Below are positions 49,726-60,909 of a stretch of 64,000 bases of DNA, in pieces. Position 1 is the stretch's first letter, and every line of letters begins with the position of its first letter. The notes beneath the pieces were generated by a model. It did no database searches, was not told where the DNA came from, and was given only the letters and a program-made list of their open reading frames with translations. The position numbers and the translations under genes were made by a program. The stretch comes from Isoetes taiwanensis (Eukaryota > Streptophyta > Lycopodiopsida > Isoetales > Isoetaceae). The stretch is taken from positions 1,487,199 to 1,551,198 of the forward strand of contig JAJEKV010000028.1 in NCBI GenBank assembly GCA_021234155.1, written 5' to 3'.

Positions 49726-52700
49726 GGTTGGATGGGAATTTTGTGGAGAGAGAGTCAGAAGGAAAAAAGATGGAATGTTGTAGTGGCTTAAGCTTAATTC
49801 AAGTCCATATCAAGGTGGGAATGCTCTTTCTTGCCATGGTCCATTAACTTCGGAACTTAAATGAGACAGCACTTTGAAAACTATAGTTTCACAATGGAAA
49901 AGAGGAATCCATCGTAGCCTATTTTATAATCTAATACCGCAGGGTTTGTGTGACATCTATAACAGAGTTAGGTCATTGTTGGACTCGTGGTGTGGTACAG
50001 GTGCGTCGTTGCACTTAATGGTTGTATGCCAGAACCAGGTTAGCGGTCACGGATAGGGGTTTGACCTTCTTTTATCTCTGGTGGTGGGTCGTATGAATTT
50101 TACCCGAGCAGCATAGCTAACCTAAAGCTAATGAGTGTAATATCCAAGTCTAATGAATTCAAACACCTTAGGGTGATTATCACTATGGTCTACTTATTAT
50201 GGACATGGAAAAATAGTGCATGCTTGAATTGGATTGATTAGAAGTTAATTGTGCATGCTTATGCCTCACCTCAATGTGCAAGAACAATGGCTAGCATGTT
50301 ATACTTGTGCATACCTTTTATAGCAGAAGCTATTTGAATGGAAGCTCCACATCCCTCTACATTACATGTATGTAGAAATAAAAATCAATACCTTTTTCAA
50401 GAAGCTGGCTGAATCGGCAGTTAGAATCCTTATTATTGTGCCTGTTCTTTGCTTGAAGCTTTTCTGAGAGGTTGCATATAAGCGGGGAACATGATGATGC
50501 GAAGCAAAATTGCTTTAGCAGCTTCATAAGGAGTTGAGTCATCCGAGTGTACTTGCGCGAAGTTTTAAGCCTAAAATTCAAGGCAAAGGGAAGGGCGGGA
50601 GGGCTTTTCTGGTGCATCGCATCAAATGGAAATTTGGATTTCACACAAGCAGCGTGAAATCCACTCTGTCGAGATCCTTAACCAGTGAAACAAGGGAGAT
50701 GCATGAATTAAGGATCACGAAAGGTATTTAAGAAAGAAATATTAACAATGCAAAGACAGAATATAGCATTTAATCAAATTCATCTGGTAAAGCTTATAGA
50801 CAAAGCATTCGAGACATTGATTTATCAAATGATATTGATTTAATAAATCTACGAAGAACAATAAAAATGAAGAAACAATAACATACACATATTTGCATAC
50901 TGCCTTTTCCATCTACTTGCCTTCCTAGCGCAGTAATACCCATCATTTATGAGGATGATTAGCATGGATATTTAAAGTTCAATCTAGAAAGCGATGAAGG
51001 GATTACGATCCTTTTCTATAAATACATTCCAATAAAAAATAGTTTGTTTAAAATAAAAAAGCCAAAGATAAATTCTAAAAAGGAATCTAGCCCAAAGGTT
51101 AAAAACCAATAGTTTTTCACAAAAAAAAAGCAGAATTTCCGATCGTAGAAAAAAATGGTGAAGTCCAAAACCGCGGAAAACAGCAAAGCGTATATTCATC
51201 GCCAAAAATAAAAAGTTTTCACACCCGCCCGGAGAAAAACAATCGGTGTAATAATGACGTCGGATTATCCGGATATACCCCTTATATGCGAATATGCAAA
51301 AACCAACCCTCCCAGATTACCCCTTAGCGAGGGGCAATCAAAACAAATAAGTAAAGACAAAAGAAAGGAAGATCAAATGCAAAGGCCTCTGCCGTAAACT
51401 CCGATGGCTTGTCAGACTTGCTTGGTTTCTATTATCTTGATTGTTAAGAAAAGTCCCGAAATTTGAATAGGTTTATGTCCACATAAGTTTTCATTATGCT
51501 TAGCAACTCTGGGCACCATTACTAGTTCTTTGATACTTTTTAATAGAAAATAGATGTTGTAGTGCTGGACCTTGTTGTTCTTCAACTCTCTATCCGAATT
51601 TGTAAGCAACTTGCAACATCTATCAATTAATATTCAATAACGTCAAACCACCACAAATGCTACATGTAAATTAGCTTCGATTAAGATTTCATTAAATAAT
51701 CGTTTTTTCTTGCAAAATATTAATTCAAAGTTTCATGAGTACAACAATTAACACCAAAAACTCATGTAGGTATGTATAACTATTGAAGAAAGGGCGTATC
51801 GCCTGATAAAGAGCTCTGCTGACAAAAAAGCAGCGGCTTCAATTCATTGTGCAAACAACAAACTATCTGCAATATATTACAAAAGACTATAAAAAACTTA
51901 TATACTCACACCAACAGAACAGAATGTAGAATTTAAGCACCAAAATCTTCTTATCAGGAAACAAAACCGAGGAGCAAAAACTCGCCCATTGGGATCCCCT
52001 TTTGTTGCATTATAACTTTTGCAAGAATACGGGCCCTTAATTCTAGGCAAGCATTGTATCACTAGTTGGGTTTACGGTCTTCTTCTTGCAGTGATTTAAA
52101 TACCATGCGAAGAAAGCCCCGCTTTCACGTCAAAGCTCTGCACACAATGCTGGCTGCAGATCCAAACTTCTATTCTCAAGCAGCATCAAAGCTCAGTTTT
52201 ACATGTCAAAAAAATCATCAATTTTGCATGTCCTAAATGCTTACCTCCAAAGTTCGATTGAGTTCTGCAATGAATCAGTTTTTTCTTGTTGTTCAAATAG
52301 TATATTTTTCAAAAATTATATATGCAGCTATCAAGTGGTTAAGATTCAAGCAGTGCCGAAAAATAGCCAAGAATCAATTTCTTTTATGGAAGGAGGAATA
52401 ACACACCAAACCTGATCTGTAAACAAAGAAAAAAATGAAATAAGATTAATTCTTTGCTCGGATATAGATTACCTGCACCAAACATCACCTTCAAGTTCTC
52501 AGAACAAACCAAATGCTTGCAGTAGCTCTGGGGATGCCACAAACTCTAGTCCAGCTGATGAGGCAGCAAAAGCATCTGAAAGGGCTCTGCCATGTGAGAA
52601 ACATGAATGCAAACTCCAAAGAACGTGAATGCTTGAGAAGTAAATCAAAGCTCGCCTTCGATATTGTATTAGTGCGTAAACTCTTTCCCAGTCCAATATG

Positions 52701-53960
52701 ATAACAAAAAATACCTTAAAGCTATTGTTACCTCGAACAGAAATGATCTTTGCCCTCATCAAAGTAGCCATGGAATATATTAAGCCACACAGGCATAAAC
52801 GTTTGCCCAGAGCTTTGCTTCAGTGAAAACAAAGGCGAAAAATAAAGCCCTCAACATTCATCGCATCCCGCTGTAACGTCCTTCATGGCCATGCCTTGCT
52901 TGCGTTTCATAACCCTTGATCAATGATTAAGTAAAAAATAGAAATGGGAAAGTGGTTAGGGATAATGTCTGCACTATAAAAAACCGTATAGATGTTACAT
53001 AAGATTGTGAAGTAGTTAACAGAAATTATTCGTAGCAAAAATACAGCCTAATCTTGATGACATCTGGGTTTTGTAAATAAGCTGTATAAGGTTTTTCAAA
53101 AGGTCTAGAATTGGGATGGAGACACGTGAGAGTACGTGCGGATGGCTTCGGGGCTGCGACCTTCTAATTCAGTGGATCTGAGATGTCGGCTAGAAAGCGA
53201 GTTGTGGAACGATTTAGAAGCTCACATTTGTTGCAGAAAGCAGGAAGCAGGGATTGTGAGAGAGGGCCCCGTCGGCCATGGAATCCGACAAAGCAAATGG
53301 AATAAAGGTTATGGCAGTGTCCTGTCGCTGCAGCTCTCAAATCATTGAAGCCCATAAAGGCGAATTACCCTGGAAAGATATCAAAATCGATCGATAAGAG
53401 TCCACCTCTACGGTTAAGATTATGAGTCCTAAATGGGTCCGTTAGATGCCTTTAGAAATGGAGCTTCGAGGAAGACCTAAAAAATACATGTACAAGTGCC
53501 GTTGCACAGGTATTGTGAGAAATGCAAGGCTTCAAGCAGGCGGACCCGCGCCCCAAATGATTGATTGATCACGCCCCTTCCGCGGTGCATGTAGGTAACA
53601 TCTTTGAGAATGACCCACATATAAAGGGGGCTGGATTAGAAGATATAGATGAGATGATTTCCATGGCGATGGGTCCGTTGGAATTTAGCCTCCCACCTGC
53701 AAAAGTTGTGGGGCATCAAAATTGCTTAAAAGAGGCGGGGAATTTTAAAAACAATCTTAGCGTCTGATTCGCTGCCCAAAGGAAGGGCGCCATCTCCCTC
53801 AAAGGAGCACCCTCAGATTGTCCGTGTGAGCCGGGACCCATCAACGAAGAATCTGCGATATAAAATAGAGGTTGTTAGTAATTATCGGCTTATACACATT
53901 AAAGCGCCATATTCCGTAAAGATTTTTACTATCTCCGGCATCAAGTGAACAGAAAGCCAT
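49726..53960. other. Intergenic DNA with unassigned frames
   Basis: No domain recognised. Candidate coding-like frames are + 50,534-50,731, a Ser-rich + frame near 52,476-52,628 (SSSGDATNSSPADEAAKASE), + 53,136-53,348 and + 53,561-53,767. The last lies in a GC-richer patch (53,100-53,800) with several open frames. They may be exons or retroelement relics. Confidence 0.35.
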
Positions 53961-53968
53961 CAGCGAAA

Positions 53969-54205
53969 TCACGCATCCAGGTGGGCAGAGGCGTCATTCG
54001 GTTGAAAACCATTCCAGTTTGGATTCGTGAGGTTATCGCGAGGGTTGTGGCGGTATGCATAAAGATTCAGGTAAGTTGGTAGCGGGTTTAGAATTTCTTG
54101 GCCATCAAAGTAATGGCCTTTGCGTTTGTTTGGGCGGGAGAAAGCATAAGCATAAGGTCCCAGACTTCCAAGAAGCACGTTTGGCTGTGCATAAACTAAT
54201 GCCAA
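53969..54205 (-). other. 78-codon open frame, unknown
   Basis: A clean minus frame with protein-like composition (LLGSLGPYAYAFSRPNKRKG, then LNLYAYRHNPRDNLTNPNW). It extends upstream past the first ATG toward an AG at the end of ATTACCCTCAAG, so it may be an exon. It lies about 550 bases before the divergent TSR3-like gene. I do not recognise the family. Confidence 0.3.
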
Positions 54206-54750
54206 AGATCTTGAGGGTAATTATTTTGTGATTGGTAGGATTTGAGTTTTGGGTTTAGGCGTGTAGCATTTGTTAAAAATTGAATCATTTGATTTGCCTT
54301 TTTGTGGGATTAAAACGGTAACCTTACAGGTGCAGAATTTAACTTTCAATTTATAAGCCCAAGAGCATTGGAATCTAGTTGGGGTTAGATTGCAGCTCTG
54401 TTATCCATTTGTACGTGCTCTATCGAGCTTTTGGAATCTTACGGCATAACCGGTAAAGTTGGTTTTATAGAAATCAGGTCAACATGGGGCACTTGCATTT
54501 ATCTTGACTTAGCAATGAAGAACGGACGACAGGAACATATGGAATATCTCACGGGATATGCCATGATCCACGAAAAAAATAATACACGCTCTAGCAAAAT
54601 ATAATAAGCCTAACTTGAAAGCGTTATTGCCGGCCAGAAAAAAACCTTACAGCTTCGCATATTGCCGAAAAAGTAAGGCACACCTGAAAAACAAAAACAT
54701 CTTTGGAGAACATTGGCTGAAAACCTCCATTAAACCCTAGTATCCCCGCT

Positions 54751-57043
54751 ATGGGGCGCGGGAATAAGCCTGCTGGTGGCCGAAGGCATCAACGCTCCGA
54801 CCGTGGAAAGAACTATACCCAGTAAGACTCCATCATTCTTCAACTTGATCACTCATCTTTACTGTTGAATTGCTAAAATACAAAAAATGAAAACCTTATC
54901 AAACAAAAGGGTTTAGAAGGAACAAACGTTTACTGGATGTATGGCCAATTAATAGACTTAAGTTTTCAGTGATTTCTTACCCGACAAGGTGCTATGGCAG
55001 GCATTTGGACGGAGGCGAGGAAAGCTTGCCGGCAAGTTTACCTTCTCTAGGTAGTGGTACGTTTTTTTCGGAGAAGGTATTCAATTGTTCTACCTAATAC
55101 AGAATTGGGTCAATGCGACAGATTGCGATGACCAGGGGGTTCATGATAAGTTTCCCTTCACATTGGCAATGTGGGTAATAGTCTGCGAACCCATTTCTGT
55201 TTGAGAAAACTCTTTGAATGTTTTGTTCTTTGGCTTACAATATGTAATTATAATCTTATCCGCATTTCATGTAGTAAATGCTAGGCACCGTTGGAGTTTG
55301 AAAATGTACCTCTGATTTCAGGATCTTGAACAATGTGACCCAAAGAGATGCACTGGACGAAAACTTGTGCGTCTCAGATGTGTGAAGGTTAGTTCTTAGC
55401 TTCATATATATCTTGAATGACGTATGTAATGATGCAAAATAGAATAATGCTCTTGCAGCCAGTGATGCACACTTATCTTATCAAACCCGTGATGCACACT
55501 TATCAAACCCATGCTCTGCTGCTCATTTTCAGGCAATTAGACACATTTGTTTGTGACAGCAGTCTGCATGGGTTACTGCTCTCCTCACAAGGTACTTTGC
55601 AGGCACGGGGTGTAATAATTACAATAATGATGAGAAGGCAAGTAAGAATGAACCTCTAGCACTTGATGCAAATGAAGATCCATAGCTTAAGAAGTTCATA
55701 ACTTGATGCAAACGAAAATTTAAGAAGTTCTTGTGGCCTTATGAGAGGATGAATTTTAAGGCACAGCCACACATATCTGTAATGTACACGACATTTAATA
55801 TTTGGGTTTCTTGTCATTATGTGATTCAGGACTTGCGTGTGCACCAAAAATTTGGGGGTATTGTTCTCAGGTACGTTTTTTTAATGTGTAATTTTGGCCC
55901 TGAAATTTATGTCTAACATTGTGTTGTTCATGTAGTAGTCCTAATGGAAGGGTGGTATCTAAAGGGATCGTGGTTTATTTTAGGCGGTAGGGGTTGGCAG
56001 TGTTGTTCATGGGCGCGGCGGTGATGTACCATTTGGCAATCTCCGCTGTGGTTTTCCACGCCTGTGTATGTACCTATTACTGGAGAGAACTTTCTTCTTT
56101 ATATTATGTTCATATGGAGCTCTTTCCAAACGTCTGTCACATTCATCATTCTAAAGCATCATTAAAACTGGCACCACTTCTATTCTTGTCTTAATTGCGA
56201 CGATTCGATATTGCCTGAGATTTCTTGTTGAACTTATGTACATGGCATGATAGTTCACCAATCTCATGATTTTTATGTTGCTTATATGAAATGTATAAAA
56301 TGGTTAAATGGGTCTGGTATGTTGGGTAGATGACAAACAGAAATCGTTTGGGTGCAGTGCCCTGGCTACTGGCCGCAAATCCTACAAATTATGGAAAACC
56401 TTGCAAGCTCTCTTGTGTAGAGGCTTTTGCTGGCGCCCTTATCATCTGGTATGCACAAATGACTCATCCCCTCCTGAAATTAGTTATGGTAGAGTTAGCA
56501 TTTATTTCTTTTGCACTTTAGTGGCGAGGACAAGATTGCAGAAAGACTCTTAAAACCATGGAATTTAAGACCATTCAGCCTTCGACATTAATGGGTGAAG
56601 TCTTTTCTTTCCACATGTATGTGCAAGCTATACAGAAGATATCAGTGATCCTTCCGGCGAGGATACGTTGCCATCGAAATGGCATATGAGTATATCTGGT
56701 TACAGGCAACTTTTAAAAGCATATGCAGCATGCTTAGATGGTTCAGAAGTAATAGCAGTGCAAAATGATTGGATTTCTAGTTGTACAAATAGAGCCCCAG
56801 CAAGCTCTCTAACATGTAAGCAACTCTTGGAATTATTGAAAAAATTTAGTGCGATGTTTGAATCCTTGAATTTATTGTCATGTAGTGGATGCTTTAGATG
56901 AAGATGGATATCCCCCACTTGTGCAATCAATGTGTGATAGAGATGAATCAAGTGGGAAATGGAGTCAGTTGATGAAAAGCATGCAGATGATTTTAAGAAA
57001 GGGTGAGCAGATGGGAGAGATTATACTTAATTCAGTCCTCTGA
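54751..57043 (+). CDS. TSR3: TSR3-like 18S rRNA aminocarboxypropyltransferase, split gene
   Basis: TSR3 transfers the 3-amino-3-carboxypropyl group of SAM to a hypermodified pseudouridine of 18S rRNA during late 40S assembly. Exons with AG/GT borders: 54,751-54,821 ([12 protein letters not shown]), 55,103-55,174 (ending FTLAMW), 55,322-55,387 ([15 protein letters not shown]), 55,830-55,870 (HQKFGGIVL), 55,939-56,065 ([10 protein letters not shown] ... [10 protein letters not shown] ... RL), 56,358-56,448 ([20 protein letters not shown] and EAFAGALII), 56,522-about 56,555 ([11 protein letters not shown]), about 56,655-56,815 ([23 protein letters not shown]), 56,886-57,043 ([11 protein letters not shown] to TGA). 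Most phases fit across introns. Oddities: the first donor reads CAGTAAG with one G missing, exon 5 has an in-frame TAG and needs frame shifts, and the end of exon 7 is unclear. These may be sequence errors or a dying copy. AAACCCTAG precedes the ATG. Confidence 0.85.
55460..55515. repeat. Short tandem duplication in a TSR3 intron
   Basis: GTGATGCACACTTATC..ATCAAACCC occurs twice in succession, about 28-30 bases apart, inside the third intron of the TSR3-like gene. Confidence 0.8.
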
Positions 57044-58285
57044 CAGAATTTATCTGATGTGAGCGGCCTTGCATTTGGGCGGAGATGATGGATGTACCCA
57101 CTGTAAGCGAACTGGAGTCTAAAGCTGGCCTTAATTTGATGAGTGTCAAATGATACAAAGAAATTAGGGAGTAGGCTATGACTTAAATTAGCCCCTTCAA
57201 GCATATATTTATATTTGTTGTAACGTGCTTATGATCTTAAAGAAATATGCATGTAAGTCAAATAAAAGAATATAACAATTACCAAGTAATACACGATGGG
57301 TGCAGCAGCATTGTTTTGTGGAAATGTAGGAACAAGGTGGCCCTTATGGATGTGGTCAAAGGTTTGTGGTGTATTTCTTTTAGGTTGTTATTTTGTGTTT
57401 TTTGGGGGCACTTAGGATGTAATTGGCATGTTTTTGTAGTATAGAGATAGAGGATTTTTAATTATTTTAGACATCTAGGGTAAGCTTTTCTTTTTGGGTT
57501 GCCCTTAGGGCAAATCCTCAGATTTTAGAGGAGGGGATATTTTTGCGGATATTCCATTTTTGTGGTTCGGATTGTGTTTTTTAGAGTAGATAGTGAATAT
57601 CCATGGTTGTAGGCATGTCGCTGTCATGGGCAGAGAGATCGAGGATTTTTCGGAGGGGCAGCATATTAGCCCGATAAGGGTGGTCTTTCACCTTAAGAAC
57701 ATCTTTATATATAAGCTGGCAAAGTATTTCCCTAGCGTGGCCGGCGTTAATTAATACTTCTAGCTCACGATCAGGTATGGCTAATTTTAAGCATTTTAGC
57801 CAGAGGTTTGCTGTGGTACTTTATCCTGCAATTCGTCTTGATGTGTTGCTTTTTGTATCATTACTTATTGCTGCGTATATATTAGAGATATCATATTATT
57901 ATGGTGAGATTATTTTGTGTTTTGCCTGCTGTCCATTTGTGGGAGTCAGCGTGTTAGAAGCGTGTGGGTTGTGTGAGATCTGATGTTCCTTGTTGTGGGA
58001 TCAGGTATGAAATAGGTACCTTAAAATTTTGCAGAATAGAAGACAATTGTCCCATACCGATCTACCACCCCAAAAATCATATGGAATTTACTGTAGGAGA
58101 GTTAAGACTGCCGGAGACGGAATATCTTTGACTTAATAGTTGGTTTTAGATTTAGCAGTTGTGGGCCTAGTTGTGAGATTTTGATGGCTTCTCAAACGTG
58201 TAGAATTAGCATAGATGTTCAGATGAATATCTTATTCTAACGGTTGCAGCTTAGATGGAAGGAGAAGCAAAGTTAAGTTCATTGC
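57044..58285. other. Downstream of TSR3, nothing recognised
   Basis: AT-rich with many stops; likely 3' UTR and intergenic sequence. The small frames at 57,247-57,444 and 57,777-57,983 have no recognised motif. Confidence 0.45.
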
Positions 58286-58289
58286 TCTT

Positions 58290-58440
58290 CCTTCATGTTA
58301 CTGGGAAATCTGAGGTCATGTAATTGCACGTCCCTGGATGGTTCTGAAAGATAATATTCTAGGCTTCCTCCATCTGATGCAGATGTCTGGTTTTCGAGGT
58401 CATATAATTGCATGTTTGGGGATAGTACCAAAAGATACAA
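58290..58440. repeat. Tandem pair of about 85 bp
   Basis: TCTG(A)GGTCATGTAATTGCA.GT and TCGAGGTCATATAATTGCATGT, each followed by a GGnTnGTnC.GAAAGATA block, occur in tandem at about 58,307 and 58,393. This leads straight into the minisatellite to the right. Confidence 0.6.
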
Positions 58441-58446
58441 ATAACC

Positions 58447-58740
58447 GTGCGCATTAGATGTACTTAGGACGTAACTGTATCTGGTAAGTGTTAATGTCTA
58501 GACGCTTGGGAACTTAAATTGATTAGGCTAAGCAAAACTACTCATAGATGTACTTAGTACCTAGCTGTAGCAGGTAAGCGTTAATGTTTAGGTGCTTGGG
58601 AACTTAAATTGATTAGGCTTAGCAAAACTAAACTCATAGATGTACTTAGTACTTAACTGTAGCAGGTAATTTTGTTAATGTCTAGCTGCTTGGGAACTTG
58701 ACTGATTAAGGTAAGCAAAATTTCACCCATAAAGTTGATA
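58447..58740. repeat. Minisatellite, three units of about 100 bp
   Basis: Each unit reads AGATGTACTTAGnAC.TA.CTGTA.C.GGTAAG, then GTTAATGT.TAG..GCTTGGGAACTT and GATTAGGCT.AGCAAAACT. Units start near 58,454, 58,547 and 58,638. The third diverges toward its end. They lie just before the open frame at 58,763. Confidence 0.85.
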
Positions 58741-58762
58741 TGCAGAGCGTTAAATGCAATGA

Positions 58763-59097
58763 ATGGTTGCACCGACTAAGGTTTCAACTGATCGAGCTAG
58801 TCATTGTCTCATTGAAATAGCTGATTACATTCTGCTTGAAGAATGTAGTGAGGTCCCCAATGCCTCATGTAATCTGTTTATAAAGACAAGAAGTTATGAT
58901 GTGCTCAGACGGCAGCTGTGCGGAAATATACCATTACCTTTACACAAGGCCATGAAGATGTAATCCAAGAAGAACAAAAAAGCGTGGCAATATCATCCAA
59001 ACAAAACTGGCTAGAACATGGAACGGATTGGGTCTGTAGATTCAAGAATAAAAAAGCAGCGGCTGCTGGTGATCTGCAATCAAGAGGGTTATTTTGA
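58763..59097 (+). other. Candidate exon pair, unknown
   Basis: An ATG-initiated frame at 58,763-58,963 (ADYILLEECSEVPNASC) overlaps a second frame that opens right after GTGCTCAG and is open for 62 codons (58,909-59,097; VRKYTITFTQGHEDVIQ, then NWLEHGTDWVCRF). Both read like real protein but match no family I know. A frameshift between them or a splice acceptor at 58,908 are two ways to link them. Confidence 0.25.
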
Positions 59098-59349
59098 GAG
59101 TTAGGGAGAAGTATTACCACTCGAATCAACAGCTGATGAGCAAGCTAGTAGCAATGCCCTCTCCAGCATAAATGCGGCATATTAGCACTCGTCAATATAT
59201 TTGTAGAATACCCCTTTTCGCTCCCGTTCACAAACCCAAATTCTAAAATTACCTGAAATTAACAAAAGGTAACCTCAGCCATTTCTGAAAGCCCCAGATT
59301 CTATGGTGCCTGGGGTGGCCTCACATTGTGCATTTCCCAGAGGCCTACG

Positions 59350-59465
59350 CTGTTACTTGTTGCAATAGTTAGAAGTACCAACAATTGCCATTGCTCATGT
59401 TAGAAAACCAGGCTGCCTCCCAATCCTGGAGGAAGGGCAGGAATCTGCGGACATCATTTGCCCGG
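59350..59465. repeat. Dispersed repeat, first copy
   Basis: Shares TGTTGCAATnGnTAGAA, AA.ATTGCCATT, AAAA.C.GGGCTGCCTC and GAGGAAGG in order with 61,700-61,815. Probably a decayed noncoding transposon piece, possibly linked to the LINE at the right edge, but that is inference. Confidence 0.55.
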
Positions 59466-59580
59466 TGTGTGAGCATGTGAGGCTTCGAGGTATAATGCAT
59501 GCAAGGATGAGTTTGTGACAGCGAAATGTGGTGTGGGCGAGAATGAGGCTATGTGAACTGGCAGTGTCTTTGTATGTATG

Positions 59581-59674
59581 GTGAGAAATTTCATGTGGGC
59601 ATTTTTTAGAGCAACCCTTCGGGTAATGTGAGAAATTTCATGTGGGCATTTTTTAGAGAAACCCTTGGGGTAAT
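59581..59674. repeat. 47-bp tandem duplication
   Basis: GTGAGAAATTTCATGTGGGC followed by ATTTTTTAGAG.AACCCTT.GGGTAAT is present at 59,581-59,627 and again at 59,628-59,674 with only a few mismatches, so it is recent. Confidence 0.9.
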
Positions 59675-60370
59675 GCTGAGTTCTTTATTGGTGGTATTAA
59701 AAAGGTATTAAAAACGCCATTAAACTTTAAGAAATGCTAAGATGCATTCGAGTTCCTTGGGTGCATGAAGCTATTTGATTTTTGCCTTGATTTACCCCAG
59801 TGTATACAGAGCTATTCTGTTTGTTTCTAGAAACGATTCTAAGGCAATTCATTTTTTATGATAAAAATGAATCCACTCTCGGATTTAAGGAATATCCATA
59901 TTAAACCATTAGATATTGAGTGTTCGCTATGGTGCTAATTCCTTATAGCACAGAGATCACTCTCGGGTTTGGGGTATCCGGGAGCTAGTCTTGTGGCCTC
60001 TGTGAGTGCATTGAGTTTGGTCTCATTTGCATCTGGACCCATCCTGAATCCCCATAGACAAACCCACAAAAGAATTCTTGGAGAAATCGAGAGAAAATAA
60101 AGAAAAAAAGAAATTAGGAAGAGACAAATTCAAGAATGCTGACCTGCCAGGAGAACCCTAGAAATTTCAAAAGCTGGGCTTTGATTCTGGAACAATTCTC
60201 TGGTGAGGGACGGAGATCCAACAAAAGGGTTTCAGGTTCATAAAAAGAAAATCAGAAGGAAAAATCAGTGTACAGCCATTTCGCTGGATGAAAGAAAGAA
60301 TATCCGTGCTGGTACACTCATCCATCACCCAGCTAGAACCATGCACAGGAAGATATGAATTCATAATTTA

Positions 60371-60478
60371 TCCGATTACCGCGGCAGACCAAAAATTTTG
60401 AATGTATGAAGAACAGAGATTTCGGCGAATATATCTCGCAGATTATTTCTTCGGGCAGATTACTCCATCCTGGATGAG
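60371..60478 (-). pseudogene. F-box-like fragment
   Basis: The minus strand reads WSNLPEEIICEIYSPKSLFF and then FLVCRGNR, resembling a plant F-box (WSNLPEELICEIFARLPVKSLFRF..VCR) with a short deletion. A further in-frame stretch at about 60,310-60,200 (GYSFFHPAKWLYTDFSF, EPETLLLDL) may be a decayed F-box protein body. F-box proteins are substrate adaptors of SCF ubiquitin ligases. The match is short, so confidence is modest. Confidence 0.4.
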
Positions 60479-60536
60479 CTCGGGCAGCCGATGCAGCCAT
60501 CCATGTCACACACTGATTTAATCAGTCAGAGTTTAT

Positions 60537-60760
60537 ATCTACGAAGCAATCATGGAAAAAAGCCTGATTGTAGCAGATGCAGCAATGGGGCCAGCTGCTT
60601 TAAATTTTCCCTCTGCAACCTGACGAACTATAGGCTCCATCCTTGGGCATGAAGAATCATGAAAATAAAACAACAACCGCCCATTTGCAGGAAGTTCGCA
60701 ATACCCTTCAACACAGCAATAGGGATCTGAGCATAGGCAAGCACGCAGTTCCCGTGGGCA
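60537..60760 (-). pseudogene. Class III peroxidase N-terminal fragment
   Basis: Minus strand: an open frame contains CELPANGRLLFYF, then DSSCPRMEPIVRQVA and AAGPIAASATIRLF. This is the mature N-terminus and helix B of secreted plant haem peroxidases (FYxxSCPxxExIVR...AAxxxRLxFHDCFV). After RLF the frame breaks in a T run (60,554-60,559 on +), and one frame over it reads FFHDCFVD, the distal haem-pocket motif with arginine and histidine. The C-to-H spacing (33 residues) fits the family. Later exons and the proximal histidine were not found, and F-box-like sequence follows, so this is a fragment. Confidence 0.65.
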
Positions 60761-60909
60761 GCTTTGGCCGGAATGTTGTCTGGAAAAACCACTCCAAAAA
60801 CTTACTAACACTCAGATTGGACCTATGTTTGAAGGTCTTTCTTTCCGATCCTTCCTCTCGGCCTCAAGGCTGTGTTCAGATGACTATTGAGGTCTCAAGT
60901 TTATTGTAA

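Noticed and set aside
53969-54205. Resemblance of 'YRHNPRDNLTNPNW' to the YNPGWRNHPN gag motif of Athila-type Ty3 elements
   Set aside because: Only a few scattered residues agree and no other gag, protease or RT motif is nearby.
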